A stretch of 64,000 bases of DNA from Flaviflexus sp. (GTDB lineage Bacteria; Actinomycetota; Actinomycetes; Actinomycetales; Actinomycetaceae), in the NCBI GenBank assembly GCA_030537635.1, contig JAUNVM010000004.1:1-64000 (forward strand). Reading direction: 5' to 3'. The notes under the pieces were generated by a model. It did no database searches and was not told the DNA's origin. It saw only the letters and a list, made by a program, of their open reading frames with translations. The stretch's first letter is position 1. Each line of letters starts with the position of its first letter. This document shows, one piece after another, positions 60,042 to 64,000 of the stretch. The translations under genes and the position numbers were made by a program.

Positions 60042-61765
60042 ACGCCCAGCGCGGATCCAGCCGCGAGGTCATCAGCCTGCTCAAGGAGCTGCGAGAGGCG
60101 CTTGCCACCGTGAGCTTCCCCCTTGATCTGCCGCAGGCGGTGGATGGGCGGGAGGAAACCGCCGATCTCATTCACCAGTTCGACGATTACGTCCTGCCCA
60201 GATACGCCTCGTTAGAGGCCCCTTTGCTTGCGGTAGTGGGCGGATCCACCGGATCCGGAAAGTCGGCCCTCGTCAATGCGCTCGTGCGCGAGCAGGTGGC
60301 CTCGTCGACCGCGATTCGGCCCACCACGCGCCGTCCGCTCCTCGTTCACCATCCGGCGGATGCCGAATGGTTTGGCTCCGACCGCATCCTGCCCGAGCTG
60401 GCCCGGGTTCGCGGCGCGGAAGATTCCGGCTCGCACACCGAGCTCGGCTTGGCGGAAACCACCTCTCTTCCCGAGGGCCTGGCCCTTCTCGACTCCCCGG
60501 ATATTGACTCGGTGGTCGAGGATAATCGCCGGCTTGCCGCCCAGCTGCTGGCCGCCGCCGACCTGTGGGTCTTCGTCACGACCGCAGCCCGCTACTCGGA
60601 TGCCATTCCCTGGGCGCTGCTGGACGATGCTGCGGGACGTGATGTTGTGGTGGCCGTTGTGCTCAACCGGATTCCGCCCGGCGTGGGAGCCGAGGTACGC
60701 GCGGATCTTGCCCGTCGCCTCGAGGAACATGGGCTCGAGCACGCGCCCCTGTTCGCGGTCATGGAGACCGCTTTCGACGAGGATGGCTTTATCCCGCAGG
60801 CCGATATCGAGCCCATCCGTCAGTGGCTCGCCGGGCTGGCAGCCGATACGCAGGCGCGGGTCAACGTCGCCCGGCAAACCCTCGGCGGAGCCGTTGATCA
60901 GATTATTGTGCGCGCCTCCAGCCTCGTTCCCGCCCTCGGGGAGCAGCGGGCCGCCCTCGTCACCCTCGCCTCCCAGGTCGATGATGCCTTCGATCGGGCC
61001 CAGGCCCGGGTGCTCGAATCGGTGGATGATGGCTCGGTCCTGCGCGGAGAGGTGCTCGCCCGCTGGCAGGACTTCGTCGGCACCGGCGAGATCCTGCGTC
61101 AGGTCGAAGAACGTGTCGGCCGCTTCCGAGACCGGATCACCGCCTGGTTCAAGGGCTCGAGCGTTCCTGAACCGGAACACATCGAGGAGGCCATCGAGCA
61201 CGGCATTGCCGGCATGCTCATCGGCGAGACCGAGGCCGCCATCGCCGCCGTCGAACGCTCGTGGGCGCGCGGTCTGGGCGGTGAGGAACTTGCCGGCCAG
61301 GCGGCGGCCGCCCTGCGCAGCCACGAGGATCGAGAGCGGGCCGCCCAGGAGCTGGTGCGCGAATGGCAGCGCTCGATTATGCATCTGGTTGAGCATGAGG
61401 GCGAGGATCGTCGTGCCACTGCCCGCATTCTTTCCTTTGGCCTCAACACCGTTGCGGTCGCCCTCATGATCGTCATCTTCGCCTCCACCGCCGGCCTGTC
61501 CGGCGGCGAGGTCGTCGTGGCCGGCTCCACCGCCGTCATTGCTCAGAAGCTCCTCGAGGCCATCTTCGGCGACGAGGCGGTGCGGAAGATGGCGCAGGCG
61601 GCCAAAAACGACCTTGAACAGCGCACCGGCGAATTCCTTCTCACCGAGGCCGAGGCCTTCCGCGGCCGGCTGGCCACGCTCGGCGTGGATGCCGCCGCGG
61701 CTGAGGACCTGGCCGAATTGCTGGCCCTGCTGCGCGGGGCGAGGCGAGCGGAGGGAGGACGATGA
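60038..61765 (+). CDS. dynamin-like GTPase 1 (membrane-associated)
   Basis: A 575-residue P-loop GTPase. G1 is GGSTGSGKSA (68-77), G3 is LDSPDIDSV, and the G4 position is VLNRIP instead of NKxD. The C-terminal half is helical with one hydrophobic segment near residue 470 (VAVALMIVIFAST) and a long amphipathic region. Bacterial dynamin-like proteins remodel or tether membranes, often as pairs, and Streptomyces DynA/DynB is the actinobacterial precedent. GTG start overlaps hisS; the stop overlaps the partner gene (ATGA). Confidence 0.8.
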   Translation: MNAQRGSSREVISLLKELREALATVSFPLDLPQAVDGREETADLIHQFDDYVLPRYASLEAPLLAVVGGSTGSGKSALVNALVREQVASSTAIRPTTRRPLLVHHPADAEWFGSDRILPELARVRGAEDSGSHTELGLAETTSLPEGLALLDSPDIDSVVEDNRRLAAQLLAAADLWVFVTTAARYSDAIPWALLDDAAGRDVVVAVVLNRIPPGVGAEVRADLARRLEEHGLEHAPLFAVMETAFDEDGFIPQADIEPIRQWLAGLAADTQARVNVARQTLGGAVDQIIVRASSLVPALGEQRAALVTLASQVDDAFDRAQARVLESVDDGSVLRGEVLARWQDFVGTGEILRQVEERVGRFRDRITAWFKGSSVPEPEHIEEAIEHGIAGMLIGETEAAIAAVERSWARGLGGEELAGQAAAALRSHEDRERAAQELVREWQRSIMHLVEHEGEDRRATARILSFGLNTVAVALMIVIFASTAGLSGGEVVVAGSTAVIAQKLLEAIFGDEAVRKMAQAAKNDLEQRTGEFLLTEAEAFRGRLATLGVDAAAAEDLAELLALLRGARRAEGGR

Positions 61766-63345
61766 TTTCGCTTGCCGAAGGACTCTCCGAACTCACCCGG
61801 CTCATCGAGCGGGGGACCGGACACCTTCCCGCCGAACAGATCGAACGCGCCCTCGTGCTCAAGGAGCGGGCCGTCGAGCGGCAAAATGCCGGGCTGGATA
61901 CCACCGTCGTCGCCCTCCTGGGCGCCACCGGGGCGGGCAAATCCTCGCTTGTCAACGGCCTGGCCGGAGCCGAGGTGTCAACCGTGACAGCGCGACGTCC
62001 GACCACCCGGTCCCCGCTTGCCGTCTCACCCGCCGCCCACCCCGAGCTGCTCGATTGGCTCGATATTCCGGACCGGGTGAGCGTGCCCATGCCGTGGGCC
62101 ACCCATGCCGACCGGCTCGTCCTCCTCGACCTGCCCGATATTGACTCTTCGGAGGCCGAGCACCGCCTCATTGCGGAGCGTATGGCCGAGATTGTTGACG
62201 TCCTTATCTGGGTGCTCGATCCGCAAAAGTATGCCGACGCCGTCGTCCATGAGGACTTCCTGTCCAAGCTATCCGAGCACGGTGCCGTCACCCTCGTCGT
62301 CCTCAACCAGATTGACCGGGTCGCCCCCACCGATCGCCCGGGCATGCTGCGCGATGCTCAGCGGCTGCTCGCGGCCGATGGATTGGATGCCGAGCTGATT
62401 GCCACCTCCGCCCGCACCGGAGAGGGACTTGATGAACTCACCGGCCGGATCAATGCGATTGCCTCGAGCCAGGCGGCTGACGCCGAGCGGCTCGCCGCCG
62501 ATCTGCGCACGCTCGGTGCGGAACTGTCGACCGGACTGGGCACCGATCCGGCTGGGCTCACCAAGCGGGCTCGAGCAGACATTGCCTCCGCGGTCGCCTC
62601 GGGAGCCGGGGTTGACCGGGTGGCCCGAGCTGCCGGCGGTTCCTACCGCTATCGCTCGCGAAAGCATGTGGGATGGCCGCCGCTGCGATGGGTGAGGGGA
62701 GTGCGGGTGGATCCACTCAAGGCCCTCCACCTGCTCGGCCGGAGCGAGGAATCTGCCCCGGCGGTGACCGGGGCCAGGGCCACCCCCGCCTCGGAGGCCC
62801 AAGTCCGCTCCGCGATCCGCACCGCCACCGAGCAGGCCGCCTCCGGCATGCCCCCGGCGTGGCGCCGGGATGCGGTGGAGGAGGCAGAAAACCGGGCCGA
62901 TGTTGTACTCGACCGGGCGGATGCCATGATTGGCCGCGCCGATCTCGGCCAGCGCACCACCCCCGGCTGGTGGAAGCTGGGCGGAGTACTTCAGGTGATC
63001 GCCTTGCTCATCGCCGTTGCCGGGCTCGCCTGGCTCGGCGTGCTGTGGGGCCTATCCATCCTCCAATTCCCCACCGGGGATGTTCCGATGGTGGGGCCCT
63101 TCCCCATGCCAACCGCACTGCTCGCGGCGGGTCTTGTGCTCGGTGCCATCCTCACCATTGTTTTGCGCTGGTGTGCTTCGGTAGGCGCGGGACGAGTCGA
63201 ACGCCGGGTGCGCAAGCAGCTCACCGGCCAGATCCACGGCGTGGTCGACGAGCATCTACTTCGCGGTATTGATGCCGAGCTGGAACGCTACCGGGAGATC
63301 TCCGGACTGGCCCGGCGCCTGGAGACGGTCAAGGCTCCCGCTTAG
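61762..63345 (+). CDS. YfjP/dynamin-like GTPase 2 with two membrane helices
   Basis: A 527-residue GTPase paired with the preceding gene. G1 is GATGAGKSS (54-62), G3 DLPDIDSSEA and G4 LNQIDRV (close to NKxD). Residues about 240-360 are helical and basic near the middle (YRYRSRKHVGW). Two C-terminal hydrophobic segments (VLQVIALLIAVAGLAWLGVL; ALLAAGLVLGAILTIVLRW) should anchor it in the membrane. The ATG overlaps gene 1, suggesting stoichiometric partners. Confidence 0.82.
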   Translation: MISLAEGLSELTRLIERGTGHLPAEQIERALVLKERAVERQNAGLDTTVVALLGATGAGKSSLVNGLAGAEVSTVTARRPTTRSPLAVSPAAHPELLDWLDIPDRVSVPMPWATHADRLVLLDLPDIDSSEAEHRLIAERMAEIVDVLIWVLDPQKYADAVVHEDFLSKLSEHGAVTLVVLNQIDRVAPTDRPGMLRDAQRLLAADGLDAELIATSARTGEGLDELTGRINAIASSQAADAERLAADLRTLGAELSTGLGTDPAGLTKRARADIASAVASGAGVDRVARAAGGSYRYRSRKHVGWPPLRWVRGVRVDPLKALHLLGRSEESAPAVTGARATPASEAQVRSAIRTATEQAASGMPPAWRRDAVEEAENRADVVLDRADAMIGRADLGQRTTPGWWKLGGVLQVIALLIAVAGLAWLGVLWGLSILQFPTGDVPMVGPFPMPTALLAAGLVLGAILTIVLRWCASVGAGRVERRVRKQLTGQIHGVVDEHLLRGIDAELERYREISGLARRLETVKAPA

Positions 63346-63361
63346 GCAACCGTGCGTGATG

Positions 63362-63398
63362 AGTGGCTCGAGGAGATCCTCGAGCCACTTACGTTTAT
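63362..63398 (+). terminator. terminator after the GTPase pair
   Basis: AGTGGCTCGAGGA (63362-63374) is exactly complementary to TCCTCGAGCCACT (63377-63389), with an effective loop of four to six bases, then TACGTTTATG. It lies 16 bases after the stop codon and faces the convergent helicase gene. Confidence 0.7.
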
Positions 63399-63467
63399 GT
63401 GCGGATGCACGCTCTGTTGCGCGCACCGTCATGCGCCTGACCGGCCCCGCGTGGGACTGGTGATGAT

Positions 63468-64000
63468 TTAGCGGAAGCGCTTTCCGCCTCGGCCACCTTC
63501 GTCGGGGCGGATCCGCAGGGCGCGGCCGGCCACCTTGGCGTGGGCGATCTTGTTGGTGGAATCCTGAGAAAGCTCAGGATAGACCTCGACAAGGGAGAAG
63601 GACGGGAAGATGTCGATGCGGCCGAGGTCGGAGCCGCGCAGGCCGCCTTCATTCGTCATGGCGCCAACGATGGCACCGGGGCCAACGCCATCGCGCTTGC
63701 CGACCTCGACGCGGTAGCGCCGCGACGGACCCGAGCTGCGGCCGGAACGCTCGCGTCCGCGGCCGGCGCGGTCGCTCATGCGCCGCTTCTCGCGGTCCTC
63801 CCGCTTGGGCTCATAATCATCGGGCTGGGGGCCCGGATCGCGCACGCCGAGGGCGAGGAGGGCGAGCAGAAGCTGCTCGTTCGTGAGCTCATCCTCGCCG
63901 AGCTCTCTGCGCTCGTCCAGCTCCTCGAGCAGGGCCTGATACACGCCGAGGCGCCCGATCTGGTAGCGCTCCTTCGCCTTGGTCAGCAGGGCTGCGGCGC
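63468..64000 (-). CDS. DEAD-box RNA helicase, C-terminal part (partial)
   Basis: The frame is open from the right window edge to a TAA at 63468-63470, giving 176 residues. The first ~60 are helical, ending the helicase or linker region (ERYQIGRLGVYQALLEELDE). An Arg/Ser/Gly-rich linker follows, then a DbpA-type RNA-binding domain (YRVEVGKRDGVGPGAIVGAM, FPSFSLVEVYPEL), found at the C-terminus of DeaD/CsdA helicases. A short Arg/Gly tail ends it. The helicase core lies outside the window. Confidence 0.85.
   Translation of the reverse strand, partial: AAALLTKAKERYQIGRLGVYQALLEELDERRELGEDELTNEQLLLALLALGVRDPGPQPDDYEPKREDREKRRMSDRAGRGRERSGRSSGPSRRYRVEVGKRDGVGPGAIVGAMTNEGGLRGSDLGRIDIFPSFSLVEVYPELSQDSTNKIAHAKVAGRALRIRPDEGGRGGKRFR

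Overview
The window is GC-rich, densely coded chromosomal DNA from an actinobacterium, most likely a member of Actinomycetales close to Actinomycetaceae. That placement is inferred from gene content and order. It carries the mycothiol ligase mshC, the pupylation genes, a sufR-sufBDCSUT cluster with an adjacent ABC transporter and ctaA, the phosphatidylinositol/PIM cluster after thrS, and ruvCAB-yajC-secDF-apt-rel-hisS in the order familiar from Mycobacterium and Corynebacterium. No insertion sequence, prophage, CRISPR array, rRNA or integrase is visible. Most neighbouring genes overlap by 1-8 bases (ATGA, GTGA, TTGA, TAATG), so translational coupling is pervasive.

Layout. 1-3765: acidic tail of an unidentified protein, an aldo/keto-reductase-like protein, uppP, mshC and a MauE-like membrane protein. 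3795-11478: RecB-type nuclease, tRNA m1A58 methyltransferase, then arc-dop-pup-pafA and an FKBP lipoprotein. This is a pupylation system with no 20S proteasome genes beside it, and its ARC ATPase lacks the proteasome-docking tail. 11714-20888: ctaA and a two-gene ABC exporter facing the sufR-sufB-sufD-Rieske-sufC-sufS-sufU-sufT operon. 20994-24836: dxs converging on an RNase D gene and DUF3000. 24989-30846: a Cys-rich DUF1540 protein and an iron-siderophore ABC uptake operon with two paralogous binding lipoproteins, each behind its own DtxR/IdeR-like iron box. 30896-37908: the trehalose operon glgX/treX-treY-treZ plus a small membrane protein. 38014-38546: four tRNA genes. 38687-45045: thrS, HIT hydrolase, pgsA, patA, pimA, LemA-like and Nudix genes. 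45213-52275: yebC-ruvC, ruvAB (with an SOS-like box), yajC-secD-secF-apt. 52276-63345: a G16/C10 hairpin, rel, a convergent AbiEi-like gene, a DUF349 protein with a long disordered region, a metallo-beta-lactamase-fold hydrolase with a Gly/Cys-rich insert, hisS and a tandem pair of dynamin/YfjP-type GTPases. 63468-64000: the end of a DEAD-box helicase.

Most of the window is core housekeeping: redox and Fe-S biogenesis (mycothiol, suf, iron uptake), envelope synthesis (uppP, PIM, Sec, dxs), stringent response and DNA repair. The most unusual features are the Gly/Cys-rich insert in the metallo-hydrolase, pupylation with a tailless ARC, the long poly-G hairpin ahead of rel, the EF-hand-like loop in SecD, and a recurrent leaderless promoter layout in which a TAGRNT-like -10 box sits 6-8 bases before the start codon of about ten genes.
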